64,000 nt of DNA, from contig CP064972.1 of the NCBI GenBank assembly GCA_016699405.1, positions 186,001 through 250,000 of the forward strand, read 5' to 3'. Position numbers and translations under genes: made by a program. Under the pieces are notes generated by a model. That model did not search any database. It saw nothing but the letters and a program-made list of their open reading frames with translations, and was not told the DNA's origin. Source of the stretch: Holophagales bacterium (lineage in GTDB: Bacteria > Acidobacteriota > Thermoanaerobaculia > Multivoradales > JAGPDF01). Below, piece after piece: positions 7,952 to 20,194 of this stretch. The stretch's first letter is position 1; each line of letters begins with the position of its first letter.

Positions 7952-8602
7952 ATGTCGCAACTGTTCCGTCGCAGCAGCAACGCGATCGCACGCGCCACGC
8001 TCGTCGGCGTCGTCGGCCTCGTGGGTGTCGCCGGCTGGGTGATCCTGACCTTGCCGCGCAGCCCGTGGGTGACGCGGCAGGAGGTCATCCTCAAGCAGCC
8101 GGTGCCGTTCAGCCACGACCATCATGTTGGGCAGATCGGCATCGACTGCCGCTATTGCCACACCGCCGTCGAGCGCTCCTCGTCGGCCGGCATTCCGCCC
8201 ACCGCGACCTGCATGAACTGCCATTCGCAGATCTGGGCCCAGGCGCCGATGCTCGAGCCGGTGCGCGCGAGCCTCCGCACCAACCGGCCGCTCGAGTGGA
8301 CGCGCGTTCACGACCTGCCCGAGTTCGTCTACTTCAACCATTCGATTCACGTCGCCAAGGGCGTCGGCTGCGAGACCTGCCACGGGCGCGTCGACAAGAT
8401 GCCGCTCATGTGGCAGGCAAGCCCGCTGACCATGGAGTGGTGCCTCTCCTGCCACCGCGATCCGGTGAAGAACCTGCGGCCCCGCGAAGCGATGACGGCG
8501 ATGGGCTGGGTCGCGCCCGAGAACCTGCCCGAGCTGCAGCGCGAGCTCGCCGCGAAGTACAACGTCAAGAGCAAGATGAGCTGCTCGACCTGTCACCGGT
8601 AG
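7952..8602 (+). CDS. actA: alternative complex III subunit ActA, multihaem cytochrome c
   Basis: 216 residues from ATG 7952, chosen because AGGAAGG lies about 8 bp upstream and an N-terminal membrane anchor (about 11-32) follows. Five CxxCH haem sites are present: CRYCH, CMNCH, CETCH, CLSCH and CSTCH, with extra His ligands (FSHDHHVG, YFNHSIHVAKG). Five haems match the pentahaem ActA of characterised ACIII complexes. ActA sits at the periplasmic face and passes electrons toward the monohaem subunit ActE or the oxidase. An in-frame upstream extension to 7793 lacks a ribosome site. It is the first gene of the plus-strand respiratory cluster. Confidence 0.93.
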   Translation: MSQLFRRSSNAIARATLVGVVGLVGVAGWVILTLPRSPWVTRQEVILKQPVPFSHDHHVGQIGIDCRYCHTAVERSSSAGIPPTATCMNCHSQIWAQAPMLEPVRASLRTNRPLEWTRVHDLPEFVYFNHSIHVAKGVGCETCHGRVDKMPLMWQASPLTMEWCLSCHRDPVKNLRPREAMTAMGWVAPENLPELQRELAAKYNVKSKMSCSTCHR

Positions 8603-8612
8603 GACGCCCGGT

Positions 8613-8638
8613 GCATTCGAGCAAGGCATTCGAGCAAG
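8613..8638 (+). repeat. 13-bp perfect tandem duplication between actA and actB
   Basis: GCATTCGAGCAAG is present twice head to tail in the 49 bp gap between the actA stop and the actB start. It may be a recent slippage duplication that sets gene spacing. No function is implied. Confidence 0.6.
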
Positions 8639-8651
8639 GGGTCCGCGAGAG

Positions 8652-11600
8652 ATGAGCGATCCGGCAGTCCACCCGTCCGCCACCGGCGGCAGCTGTCACG
8701 CCGAGGCCTCCCGTCCGGCCGCTGCCGGCGTCGCGCTCGACCTCGCTGCGGTCCGCGAGCGTCTCGCCGGCGCCCGCGGGCAGGCCTACTGGCGCAGCCT
8801 CGAGGAGGTTGCCGGGACCCCCGAGTTCGACGAGATGCTGCACCGCGAGTTCCCGCGCTTCGCCGCCGAATGGCCCGCCGGCGTGTCGCGTCGCAACTTC
8901 CTGCAGCTCGCCGCGGCTTCGCTCGGCCTCGCCGGACTGACCGCCTGCACGCGGCAGCCGCTCGAGAAGATCGTCCCCTACGTGCGCCAGCCGGAGGAGG
9001 TCGTCCCGGGTCGGCCGCTGCATTTCGCCACCGCCATGCCGCTCGCCGGCTTCGCCACCGGCCTGCTCGCCGAGAGCCACACCGGTCGCCCGACCAAGCT
9101 CGAAGGGAATCCCGAGCACCCGGCGAGCCTCGGGGCGAGCGACGCGGTGACCCAGGCGGCGATCCTCGGCCTCTACGACCCGGACCGCTCGCAGACGATC
9201 ACCCGCCTCGGCCGCATCACCACCTGGGGCGAGTTGCTCAAGGAGATGACCGGGGTCGTCCTCGCCCAGCGCGCACTCGGCGGCGGCGGCCTGCGCATCC
9301 TCACGGGCGCGGTGACCTCGCCCTCGCTCGCGGCGCAGATCCAGGCCCTCCTCGCCGAGCTGCCCCAGGCGCGCTGGCACCAGTGGGAGCCGCTCGGCCG
9401 CGAGGCCTCGGGACGGGGCGCAGCGCTCGCCTTCGGCAGCCCGGCAAGCCTTCGCTTCGACCTCGAGCGGGCCGACGTCGTTCTCGCCGTCGAGAGCGAC
9501 CTGCTCGCCACCGGCCCCTGGTGCGTGCGCCACGCCCGCGACTTCGCGACGCGCCGCAAGGTCGTCGCCGACGGGGCGATGAACCGTCTCTACGTCGTCG
9601 AGAGCTCGCCAACGCCGACCGGCTCGTCGGCCGATCATCGACTCGCCCTGCGGCCGACCGCGATGCCCGGCCTGCTGCTCGCCGTGGCCGCCGCGCTCGG
9701 CGTGCCCGGCGCCGCCGCGCCCCCGCTCTCCGCCGAGGCGGCGCGTTTCGCCGCGGCGGTGGCCAAGGACCTCGCGGCTCACCGCGGGCGAGCGCTCGTC
9801 GCCGTCGGCGAGACGATGCCCGCCGACGCGCACGTTCTCGCCCTGGCGATCAACGAGCGGCTGGCGAGCTTCGGCTCGACGCTTCTCGTCAGCGAGCCGG
9901 TCGAGGCACACGGCACCGACTACCTCGACTCGCTCACCCGGCTGGTGGCGGACCTCGAGAGCGGCCAGGTCGACACCCTGGTGATCCTCGGCACCAACCC
10001 GGTCTACGACGCGCCCGCCGACCTCGGCGTCGCCCACGCCATCGACAAGGCGCGCCTGCGCATCCACCATGGCCTCTACGCCGACGAGACGGCGGCCCAT
10101 TGCCACTGGCACGTGCCGGCGACCCACTTCCTCGAAGGCTGGGCCGACGCGCGCGCGCTCGACGGGACGGCCACGCTGATCCAGCCGCTCATCGAGCCGC
10201 TCTACGGCGGCAAGACCGAGATCGAAGTCGTCGCCGCCCTTGCCGGACGCGCCGACCTGAGCGCCTACGACCTGATTCACGACCACTGGCGCGCGCAGCT
10301 TGCCGGCTCGGAGGAGACCTTCCGCAAGGCCCTTCACGACGGCGTCGTCCCGGGCACCGCGGCCCCGGCCAGGGCGGCGGCGGTCGCGCCGGCGGCCCTC
10401 GCCGCGGCGATCTCGGCGCTCTCGACCACCGCGGCGCCGGGAAGCGGTTTCGAGCTGGCGTTGCGCGCCGACCCGAACGTGTTCGACGGCCGTTTCGCCA
10501 ACAACGGCTGGCTCCAGGAGCTGCCGCGACCGATCACCAAGCTCGTCTGGGACAACGTCTTCTTCGTCTCGCCGCGCACCGCCGAGCAGCTCGGCGTCGC
10601 CAGCCAGGACGTGCTCGAGGTCGCAGCGCCCGGCGGCCGCGTGCTGCGCGGCCCGGCATGGATCCTGCCCGGCCAGGCCGACGAGGTGCTGACCACCCAC
10701 TTCGGCTACGGTCGCAAGGCGATCGGTCGCGTCGCCGACGGCGTCGGCTTCGACGCCTACGCGGCCCAGACCGCGGCAACTCGCTGGGGAACGGCCGGCG
10801 TGTCGGTGCAGCGCACCGGCGATCGCCAGGAGCTCGCCACCACCCAGGGCCACCACAACATCGAGTACACCCGGCTCGAAGGCGAAGAGGCCGAAAAGCG
10901 CCATCTGGTGCGCGAGGCGACGCTCGCCGAGTTCCTCGCCAACCCGCACTTCGCCCAGGAGCACGAGGGCGAAGTCGACCCGAACCTCTCCTTCAACAAG
11001 GCGTTCCGCTACGACGGCTACGCCTGGGGCCTGACCATCGACCTCTCGGCCTGCACCGGCTGCAACGCCTGCGTCGTCGCCTGCCAGGCCGAGAACAACA
11101 TCCCGGTGGTCGGCCGCGAACAGGTCCGGATCGGCCGCGAGATGCACTGGATCCGCATCGACCGCTACTTCAAGGGTGGCATCGACGAGCCCGAGGGAAT
11201 CGTCCACCAGCCGGTCACCTGCATGCAGTGCGAGCAGGCGCCCTGCGAGGTGGTCTGCCCGGTCGCCGCGACGACGCACAGCGACGAAGGCCTCAACGAC
11301 ATGGTCTACAACCGCTGCGTCGGCACCCGCTACTGCTCGAACAACTGCCCCTACAAGGTGCGGCGCTTCAACTTCCTGCTCTACCAGGACTGGGAGACGC
11401 CGTCGCTCGCTCTGCAGCGCAACCCTGACGTGACCGTGCGCAGCCGCGGCGTGATGGAGAAGTGCACCTACTGCGTGCAGCGGATCAACCACGTCCGCAT
11501 CGACGCCGAGCGCGAGGGGCGGTCGATCCGCGACGGCGAGATCGTCACCGCCTGCCAGCAGTCCTGCCCGAGCCAGGCGATCAGCTTCGGCAACGTCAAC

Positions 11601-11735
11601 GACCAGGCGTCCGAGGTCGCACGTCACAAGGCCGACCCGCGCAACTACGGCATCCTGACCGAGCTCGGGACCCGGCCACGTACCACCTACCTCGCCCGCG
11701 TCCGCAACCCCAACCCCGAGCTGGAGAGCGCCTGA
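8652..11735 (+). CDS. actB: alternative complex III subunit ActB (molybdopterin-oxidoreductase-like plus iron-sulfur subunit)
   Basis: 1027 residues. A twin-arginine signal is visible near residue 80 (SRRNFLQLAAASLGLAGL), preceded by an N-terminal extension typical of ActB. The first two-thirds resembles the molybdopterin oxidoreductase fold; in characterised ACIII it binds no molybdenum. The C-terminal third is ferredoxin-like, with four Cys clusters: CTGCNACVVAC, CMQCEQAPCEVVC, CVGTRYCSNNC and CTYC with CQQSC. ActB is the periplasmic iron-sulfur subunit that relays electrons from quinol oxidation in ActC to the haem subunits. It ends 1 bp before actC. Confidence 0.94.
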   Translation: MSDPAVHPSATGGSCHAEASRPAAAGVALDLAAVRERLAGARGQAYWRSLEEVAGTPEFDEMLHREFPRFAAEWPAGVSRRNFLQLAAASLGLAGLTACTRQPLEKIVPYVRQPEEVVPGRPLHFATAMPLAGFATGLLAESHTGRPTKLEGNPEHPASLGASDAVTQAAILGLYDPDRSQTITRLGRITTWGELLKEMTGVVLAQRALGGGGLRILTGAVTSPSLAAQIQALLAELPQARWHQWEPLGREASGRGAALAFGSPASLRFDLERADVVLAVESDLLATGPWCVRHARDFATRRKVVADGAMNRLYVVESSPTPTGSSADHRLALRPTAMPGLLLAVAAALGVPGAAAPPLSAEAARFAAAVAKDLAAHRGRALVAVGETMPADAHVLALAINERLASFGSTLLVSEPVEAHGTDYLDSLTRLVADLESGQVDTLVILGTNPVYDAPADLGVAHAIDKARLRIHHGLYADETAAHCHWHVPATHFLEGWADARALDGTATLIQPLIEPLYGGKTEIEVVAALAGRADLSAYDLIHDHWRAQLAGSEETFRKALHDGVVPGTAAPARAAAVAPAALAAAISALSTTAAPGSGFELALRADPNVFDGRFANNGWLQELPRPITKLVWDNVFFVSPRTAEQLGVASQDVLEVAAPGGRVLRGPAWILPGQADEVLTTHFGYGRKAIGRVADGVGFDAYAAQTAATRWGTAGVSVQRTGDRQELATTQGHHNIEYTRLEGEEAEKRHLVREATLAEFLANPHFAQEHEGEVDPNLSFNKAFRYDGYAWGLTIDLSACTGCNACVVACQAENNIPVVGREQVRIGREMHWIRIDRYFKGGIDEPEGIVHQPVTCMQCEQAPCEVVCPVAATTHSDEGLNDMVYNRCVGTRYCSNNCPYKVRRFNFLLYQDWETPSLALQRNPDVTVRSRGVMEKCTYCVQRINHVRIDAEREGRSIRDGEIVTACQQSCPSQAISFGNVNDQASEVARHKADPRNYGILTELGTRPRTTYLARVRNPNPELESA

Positions 11736-11736
11736 C

Positions 11737-13121
<1,385 letters not shown>

Positions 13122-13125
<4 letters not shown>

Positions 13126-13676
13126 GCGCTCACGCCGAGCCGCAAACCGACGGGCTGCACGGACTCCTCGCCGAGTTCGACTCGCCGCAGCGGCTGATCG
13201 ACGCGGCCCACCGTGTCCACTCCGCCGGCTTCGTGAAGATCGACGCCTACACGCCGTTTCCCATCGAGGAGCTGTCGGAGGCGCTCGGCCACCACCACTC
13301 GAAAGTCCCGCTGCTGGTGCTCGGCGGCGGCCTCGTCGGGATGTTCGGGGGCATCGGCTTGCAGTTCTGGGTGTCCACCACCGCCTACCCGCTGAACATC
13401 GGCGGCAAGCCGTACTGGAGCTGGCCGGCGTTCATTCCGGTGACCTTCGAGACCACGGTGCTCTGCGCCGCGTTCGCCGCGGTGTTCGGCATGATGGCGC
13501 TCAACCGCCTGCCGCAACCGCATCATCCGGTCTTCAACGCGCCGCGCTTCGCGCTCGCCTCGCGCGACCGCTACTTCCTCTGCATCGAGGCCGAGGACCC
13601 GCTGTTCGACCGCGCCCGGACCCGGGAGCTGTTGCTCTCGCTCGCGGCCACGGAGGTGACGGAAGTTGCGCAGTAA
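13122..13676 (+). CDS. actD: alternative complex III subunit ActD (DUF3341)
   Basis: 184 residues. A soluble N-terminal DUF3341 domain (LLAEFDSPQRLIDAAHRVH, then DAYTPFPIEELSEALG) is followed by two membrane spans (about 62-80 and 104-124), with a further short cytoplasmic tail. This is the small two-span subunit of ACIII. It overlaps actC by 4 bp and actE by 11 bp. The function within the complex is structural as far as is known. Confidence 0.9.
13652..13657 (+). promoter_or_regulatory. Shine-Dalgarno supporting the TTG start of actE
   Basis: GGAGGT lies inside the actD coding region, 8 bases before TTG 13666. It makes the rare TTG start the best choice for actE, since the lipoprotein signal begins directly after it. 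Confidence 0.6.
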
Positions 13677-14304
13677 TCCAAGCCTGCCGCGAAGCCTGCG
13701 AGGCCCGAGGGCCGTCCGCTCCCTTGCCTGCGCCCTGCTCGCCGGGGCGGCGCTCGCCGGCGCGGGCTGCCGCCAGGACATGCACGACCAGCCGCGCCTC
13801 AAGCCGTTGCGCGAGAGCAGCTTCTTCGCCGACGGCTCGGGCGCCCGCCCGCTGCCGGCCCACGTCGTCTCGCGCGGCAACCTGCGCGCCGACGTCGTCT
13901 TCTACACCGGCAAGTGGCCCGACGGGCAGTTCGCCACCGCGCTGCCGCGCGAGACGCCGCTCTCGCGCGAGCTGCTGCTGCGCGGGCGCGAGCGCTACGA
14001 CATCTTCTGCTCGCCGTGCCACGACGCCAGCGGCTCGGGGCGCGGCATGGTGGTGCGGCGCGGCTTCAAGCAGCCGCCCTCGTATCACATCGACCGCCTG
14101 CGCCAGCTGCCGGTGGGCTACTTCGTCGACGTGATGACCAACGGCTTCGGCGCGATGTCGAGCTACGCCAGCCAGATCCCGCCGGCCGACCGCTGGGCGA
14201 TCGCCGCCTACGTGCGAGCGCTCCAGGCTTCCCAGTACAGCCCCGTCGCCGAGCTGCCGGCCGAGGACCGCGCCGCGCTCTCCGCCCTGCCGGCGCAACC
14301 CTGA
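13666..14304 (+). CDS. actE: alternative complex III subunit ActE, lipoprotein monohaem cytochrome c
   Basis: 212 residues from TTG 13666. The N-terminus is a lipoprotein signal with a lipobox LAGAGC (Cys near residue 35). One haem motif is present, CSPCH, with a distal axial Met candidate in VMTNGFGAMSSYA. The length and architecture match ActE, the membrane-tethered monohaem subunit that is thought to deliver electrons to the oxidase or a soluble cytochrome. It overlaps actD by 11 bp and is 16 bp before actF. Confidence 0.9.
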   Translation: MRSNPSLPRSLRGPRAVRSLACALLAGAALAGAGCRQDMHDQPRLKPLRESSFFADGSGARPLPAHVVSRGNLRADVVFYTGKWPDGQFATALPRETPLSRELLLRGRERYDIFCSPCHDASGSGRGMVVRRGFKQPPSYHIDRLRQLPVGYFVDVMTNGFGAMSSYASQIPPADRWAIAAYVRALQASQYSPVAELPAEDRAALSALPAQP

Positions 14305-14320
14305 GGCCCGACGAGACGCC

Positions 14321-15520
14321 ATGGAACGATCCGCCCCTCTCTCTCTCGACCCGGCCGCCTGGGCGCCACCGGCCGACGTGCGCCGCTGGCAGACTCGCAG
14401 CCTCGCCGTCGGCGTCGTCGGTAGCGCCGCCTGCCTGGCCGGAGCCTTCCTGCAGCGGGAGCAGTTCTTCCGCTCCTATCTGGTGGGCTGGCTGCTCTGG
14501 CTGGGCGTCGCCGCCGGCTGTCTGGCGCTCGCGATGATCAACCACCTCTCGGGCGGCCAGTGGGGCCTGATGATCCGCCGCGTGCTCGAGGCCGCCACCC
14601 GCACCTTCCCGTTGCTCGCCCTCTTCGCCGTGCCGCTCGCGGCCGGCCTGCCGGCGGTCTACCTGTGGGCGCGCCCGGAGGCCGTCGCTGCCGACGAGCT
14701 CTTGCGCCACAAGGCCGCCTATCTCAACGTCCCGTTCTTCCTCGTCCGCACGGCCCTCTACCTCGCCGTGCTCGGTGGCCTCGCTTTCGTCCTCTCGCGC
14801 GCTTCGCGCCGCCAGGACGAGACGCGCGAGCCGGCCGCCCACGCGACGCTGAAGAAGGCGAGCGGTCTCGGTCTGGTGCTCTTCGTCCTGCTCGGGACCT
14901 TCGCGTCGATCGACTTCCTGATGTCGCTCGACCCGCACTGGTACTCGAGCCTCTACGGACCGATCTTCTTCACCGGCCAGGGCCTGTCGGCGCTCTGCTT
15001 CGCCATCGTCGTGGCCTGGCTGCTGGCCGGCCAGGCGCCGCTCGCCGGCGTCTTCGCCGCCAAGCACTTCCACGACTACGGCAAGCTTCTGCTGGCCTTC
15101 GTGATGTTCTGGACCTACCTGTCGATCTCGCAGTTCATCATCATGTGGCAGGCCAACATCCCGGAAGAGGTCGCCTGGTTCGACCACCGGATGCACGGAG
15201 GCTGGCAGGTGCTGGCGCTCGGCCTCATCCTGTTCCACTTCGCGTTCCCCTTCATGCTCCTGCTGTCGCGCAGTCTCAAGCGGCGCAAGGGCGCCCTCGC
15301 CGCCGTGGCGACGCTGCTCTTCGTCATGCGCTGGCTCGATCTCCACTGGCAGGCGGCGCCGACCTTCAGCCCGCACCACCTTGCCTTCCACTGGCTCGAT
15401 CTCGCCGCGCCGCTCGCCGTCGGCGGCCTCTGGCTCGCCGCCTTCTTCCGCGAGCTCGGCAGGCGACCGCTGCTGCCGGTGGGGGATCCGGACATCCAGG
15501 AGGTCCTCGGCCATGGCTGA
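14321..15520 (+). CDS. actF: alternative complex III subunit ActF
   Basis: 399 residues with about ten membrane spans; the second NrfD-like membrane subunit of ACIII. Recognisable features are GQWGLMIRRVLEAATRTFPL, a conserved ASIDFLMSLDPHWYSSLYG stretch and QFIIMWQANIPEE. ActC and ActF form a pseudo-symmetrical membrane core. The 3' end overlaps the following small gene by 8 bp. The assignment rests on family motifs and gene order (actA-B-C-D-E-F). Confidence 0.9.
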   Translation: MERSAPLSLDPAAWAPPADVRRWQTRSLAVGVVGSAACLAGAFLQREQFFRSYLVGWLLWLGVAAGCLALAMINHLSGGQWGLMIRRVLEAATRTFPLLALFAVPLAAGLPAVYLWARPEAVAADELLRHKAAYLNVPFFLVRTALYLAVLGGLAFVLSRASRRQDETREPAAHATLKKASGLGLVLFVLLGTFASIDFLMSLDPHWYSSLYGPIFFTGQGLSALCFAIVVAWLLAGQAPLAGVFAAKHFHDYGKLLLAFVMFWTYLSISQFIIMWQANIPEEVAWFDHRMHGGWQVLALGLILFHFAFPFMLLLSRSLKRRKGALAAVATLLFVMRWLDLHWQAAPTFSPHHLAFHWLDLAAPLAVGGLWLAAFFRELGRRPLLPVGDPDIQEVLGHG

Positions 15521-15965
15521 GCGGCACGATCCCGGCCACGCGCCGAACGATGCGCACGGAGAGGGCCACTCGGGCTTCGACGGCGAGCTGCAGATTCGCC
15601 CGATCCTCAAGGCGGGCCTCTGGACGATCGCCGTGTCCGCCGTCTCGTTCGTCGGCATGATCCTGCTCTATCGCGGCCTGAGCCAGGCCGAGCACCGCGC
15701 CGACCCGGCGGCTTCGCCGATCCCCGAGGCGTCGGTGCGCCAACTGCCGCCCGAGCCGCGCCTGCAACCGGCTCCGGAACGCGAGCTCGCGGCGCTGCGG
15801 CTCGAACAGAAGGCTCTTCTCGGCAGCTACGGCTGGGTCGACCGCCCGGCCGGGATCGCCCGCATTCCCATCGACCGCGCCATCGATCTGGTGGCTCAGC
15901 GCGGACTGCCGCAGCCGTCGCCGGTGTCGCCGGCTGCCGCCCCGGGAGCGGCGGCGAGCCGATGA
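15513..15965 (+). CDS. small single-span membrane protein of the ACIII-oxidase cluster
   Basis: 150 residues: a His-rich N-terminal tail (RHDPGHAPNDAHGEGH), one membrane span (about 36-54), then a Pro-rich linker and a short conserved tail (YGWVDRPAGIARIPIDRAID). The motif RIPIDRAID is often seen in small proteins between act or cox genes and Sco genes in Acidobacteriota-like genomes. It could be the equivalent of the small ActG subunit or an assembly factor; sequence alone does not decide. It overlaps actF by 8 bp and the next sco gene by 4 bp, so it is firmly part of the operon. Confidence 0.75.
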   Translation: MAERHDPGHAPNDAHGEGHSGFDGELQIRPILKAGLWTIAVSAVSFVGMILLYRGLSQAEHRADPAASPIPEASVRQLPPEPRLQPAPERELAALRLEQKALLGSYGWVDRPAGIARIPIDRAIDLVAQRGLPQPSPVSPAAAPGAAASR

Positions 15966-16819
15966 CCTCTCGCCTCGCCAGCGCGCTCGCCGCGCTCGTC
16001 GCCCTCGCCTCGACGCCCGCGGCGGCGCTTCCCCCCGACCTGCTCCGCAGCGAGCGGCCGGCCCAGGAGGCACCGACCGGCCCCCTCTCCGAGGTCGGCT
16101 TCGACCAGCGGCTCGGCGAGCGGGTGCCACTCGAGCTGCGTTTCCGCGACGAGAGCGGCCGCGAGCTCGCGCTCGGCGAGCTCTTCGGCAAGCGGCCCGT
16201 CGTCCTGGCCTTCATCTACCACTCGTGCCCGATGCTCTGCACGATGATCCAGAACGCCCTCGCATCGGCGCTCAAGCCCCTGCGCTTCGCGCCCGGGCAG
16301 GAGTTCGACGTCGTCCTGGTGAGCTTCGACCCGAAGGACACGCCGGCGAGCGCGGCGGCCAAGAAGGCCGAGATCCTCGCCCGCTACGGCCGCCCGGAGA
16401 CCGCCGCCGGCTGGCATTTCCTCGTCGGGGGACAGGAGAGCATCCGGGCGCTCACCGCAGCGGCCGGTTTCCGCTACGCCGTCGACGAGAAGACCGGGCA
16501 GTTCGCCCACGCGAGCGGTGTCCTGGTGCTGACCCCCGACGGGCGCCTCGCCCGCTACCTCTACGGCATCGAGTACGCGCCGAAGGATCTGCGCCTCGCC
16601 GTGGTCGAGGCGGGCGACGGCAAGATCGGGGGCTTCGCCGAGCAGCTCCTGCTGCTCTGCTTCCACTATGACGCCAATCTCGGCAAGTACTCCGCCGTGT
16701 CGATGCTCACGCTGCGCATCGCGGCGGCGTTGACGGTCGTGGCACTCGCCTGCGTCATCGGTGCGCTCCTGCGCCGTGACGTGCGCGCCCGCCGCGCGGC
16801 CGCAGGAGGTCTCGCCTAG
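15962..16819 (+). CDS. second SCO1/SenC family protein, with C-terminal membrane anchor
   Basis: 285 residues. A signal peptide (LASALAALVALASTPAAA) is followed by a thioredoxin-like Sco domain with copper ligands HSCPMLC and a later His in QFAHASGVLVLTPDG. A C-terminal span (about 250-272) makes the anchor C-terminal, opposite to the N-terminally anchored Sco at 6208. Sco proteins help build CuA in oxidase subunit II, encoded just 2 bp downstream. The location between the ACIII and oxidase genes suggests it serves this oxidase specifically. Confidence 0.9.
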   Translation: MTSRLASALAALVALASTPAAALPPDLLRSERPAQEAPTGPLSEVGFDQRLGERVPLELRFRDESGRELALGELFGKRPVVLAFIYHSCPMLCTMIQNALASALKPLRFAPGQEFDVVLVSFDPKDTPASAAAKKAEILARYGRPETAAGWHFLVGGQESIRALTAAAGFRYAVDEKTGQFAHASGVLVLTPDGRLARYLYGIEYAPKDLRLAVVEAGDGKIGGFAEQLLLLCFHYDANLGKYSAVSMLTLRIAAALTVVALACVIGALLRRDVRARRAAAGGLA

Positions 16820-16821
16820 CA

Positions 16822-17813
16822 ATGCAGCCGAAGATCCACCTCCTCCCGGAGCAGGCCTCCTCGCTCGCCGGACAGGTCGACTCGCTCTACCTCTGGCTGG
16901 TCGGGATCAGCGTCTTCTTCTCGCTGCTCATCGCCGCCCTCATCCTCGTCTTCGCGGTGCGCTACCGCCGTCGCGCCCCGCGCGAGGTGGGCAGCCGCTT
17001 CGACTCCTCGCTGCTGCTCGAGGTCACCTGGTCGGTGATCCCGCTGCTCATCGTGCTCGGCACCTTCTTCTGGGGGGCGAAGCTCTACTTCGGCATGTTC
17101 CGGCCGCCGGCCGACGCCGTCGAGTACTTCGTCACCGGCAAGCAGTGGATGTGGAAGATCCAGCATCCCACCGGCCAGCGCGAGATCAACCAGCTGCACG
17201 TGCCGATCGGCGTGCCGATCAAGCTGACGATGACCTCCGAGGACGTCATCCACAGCTTCTTCGTCCCGGCGTTCCGGGTGAAGGCCGACGTCCTCCCCGG
17301 CCGCTACACCACGCTCTGGTTCAAGGCGACGGAGAAGGGCACCTATCACCTCTTCTGTGCCGAGTACTGCGGCGCCGAGCACTCGAAGATGATCGGCCAG
17401 GTGGTGGTGATGGACCGCGAGGAGTACCAGGCCTGGCTCGCCGGCGGGGCGACGGGCGTGTCGATGGCGGCCGCGGGCGAGCAGCTCTTCACCCAGCTCG
17501 CCTGCTCGACCTGCCACAAGGCCGACGCGACCGGCCGCGGGCCCGTCCTCGTCGGCGTCTTCGGCTCGCAAGTGCGCCTGGCCAACGGCAGCACGCTGAT
17601 CGCCGACGAGAACTACCTGCGCGAATCGATCCTCAACCCGATGGCCAAGGTGGTCTACGGCTATCAGCCGGTGATGCCGACCTACCAGGGCCAGCTCAGC
17701 GAAGAGGGCCTGCTGCAGTTGATCAGCTACCTGAAGACCCAGAAGGTGCCGCCGAGCGCGCCGGAGCCGCCCGCCGCCGGAGCTCCCACCGCCGCCGGGA
17801 AGGGGGCCGCGCG

Positions 17814-17817
<4 letters not shown>
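16822..17817 (+). CDS. coxB: cytochrome c oxidase subunit II with C-terminal cytochrome c domain (caa3 type)
   Basis: 331 residues. Two N-terminal membrane spans (about 22-46 and 65-87) precede a cupredoxin domain with CuA ligands: HSFFVPAFRVKADVLPG and FCAEYCGAEHSKM. After about residue 210 there is a fused c-type cytochrome with CSTCHK and an axial Met candidate in YQPVMPTYQGQL, then a Pro/Ala tail. The fusion defines a caa3-type oxidase, which can accept electrons directly from ACIII without a mobile cytochrome. The stop overlaps coxA (ATGA). Confidence 0.95.
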
Positions 17818-19499
<1,682 letters not shown>

Positions 19500-19524
19500 C
19501 CTCGACCGCAGGAGAGCCACGACG

Positions 19525-20172
19525 GTGTCCCGCAACCACCACGCCGCCCTCGCGCACCATTTCGACTCGCTCGAGCAGCAGCGCGAGTCGTCCACCCTCG
19601 GGATGTGGCTGTTCCTGGTCAACGAGGTGATGTTCTTCGGCGGCCTCTTCGCGGCCTACATCGTCTACCGCTCGGCCCGGCCCGAGGCCTTCGTCGCCGG
19701 CAGTCACGAGCTCGACATCACCCTCGGGCTGATCAACACGGGCGTCCTCATCGGCAGCTCGCTGACCATGGCGCTCGGCGTGCGCGCCGCGCAACTCGGC
19801 AAGCGCCGGCAGCTGCTCGGCTTCCTCGCTGCCACCGGCATCCTCGGCATCGTCTTCCTCGGCATCAAGGCGGTCGAGTACACCGCCAAGTGGCACCATC
19901 ACCTGATCCCGGGCCCGCACTTCCACTTCGAGGGACCGCTGGGCGACCAGGTGCAGATGTTCTTTTCCCTCTATTTCGCGATGACCGGCATGCACGCCCT
20001 GCACATGATCGTCGGGCTCGGCCTGCTCGTCTGGATCTTCGTCGACTCTTACCGCGGCCGGTTCAGCCCGGAGTACTACAACCCGGTGGAGAACTTCGGG
20101 CTCTACTGGCACTTCGTCGACATCATCTGGATCTTCCTCTTCCCGCTGCTCTACCTGATCGGTCGGCACTGA
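19525..20172 (+). CDS. coxC: cytochrome c oxidase subunit III
   Basis: 215 residues from GTG 19525, chosen because AGGAGA lies 9 bases upstream (19510-19515). A longer in-frame ATG at 19468 sits inside coxA and would add a basic non-homologous tail. The protein has about five membrane spans, with the family motifs LWLFLVNEVMFFGGLFAAYI (minus the first residue), GIKAVEYTAKWHHH, GMHALHMIVGLGLL and ENFGLYWHFVDIIWIFLFP. It stabilises proton pumping by subunit I. Confidence 0.94.
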   Translation: MSRNHHAALAHHFDSLEQQRESSTLGMWLFLVNEVMFFGGLFAAYIVYRSARPEAFVAGSHELDITLGLINTGVLIGSSLTMALGVRAAQLGKRRQLLGFLAATGILGIVFLGIKAVEYTAKWHHHLIPGPHFHFEGPLGDQVQMFFSLYFAMTGMHALHMIVGLGLLVWIFVDSYRGRFSPEYYNPVENFGLYWHFVDIIWIFLFPLLYLIGRH

Positions 20173-20194
20173 CCCGGCGAGGAGCGCGAACGCC

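Noticed and set aside
8863..8947. ActB N-terminal region read as a separate twin-arginine protein
   Set aside because: The twin-arginine motif lies about 80 residues into ActB, but the N-terminal extension is a normal feature of this subunit and the frame is continuous.
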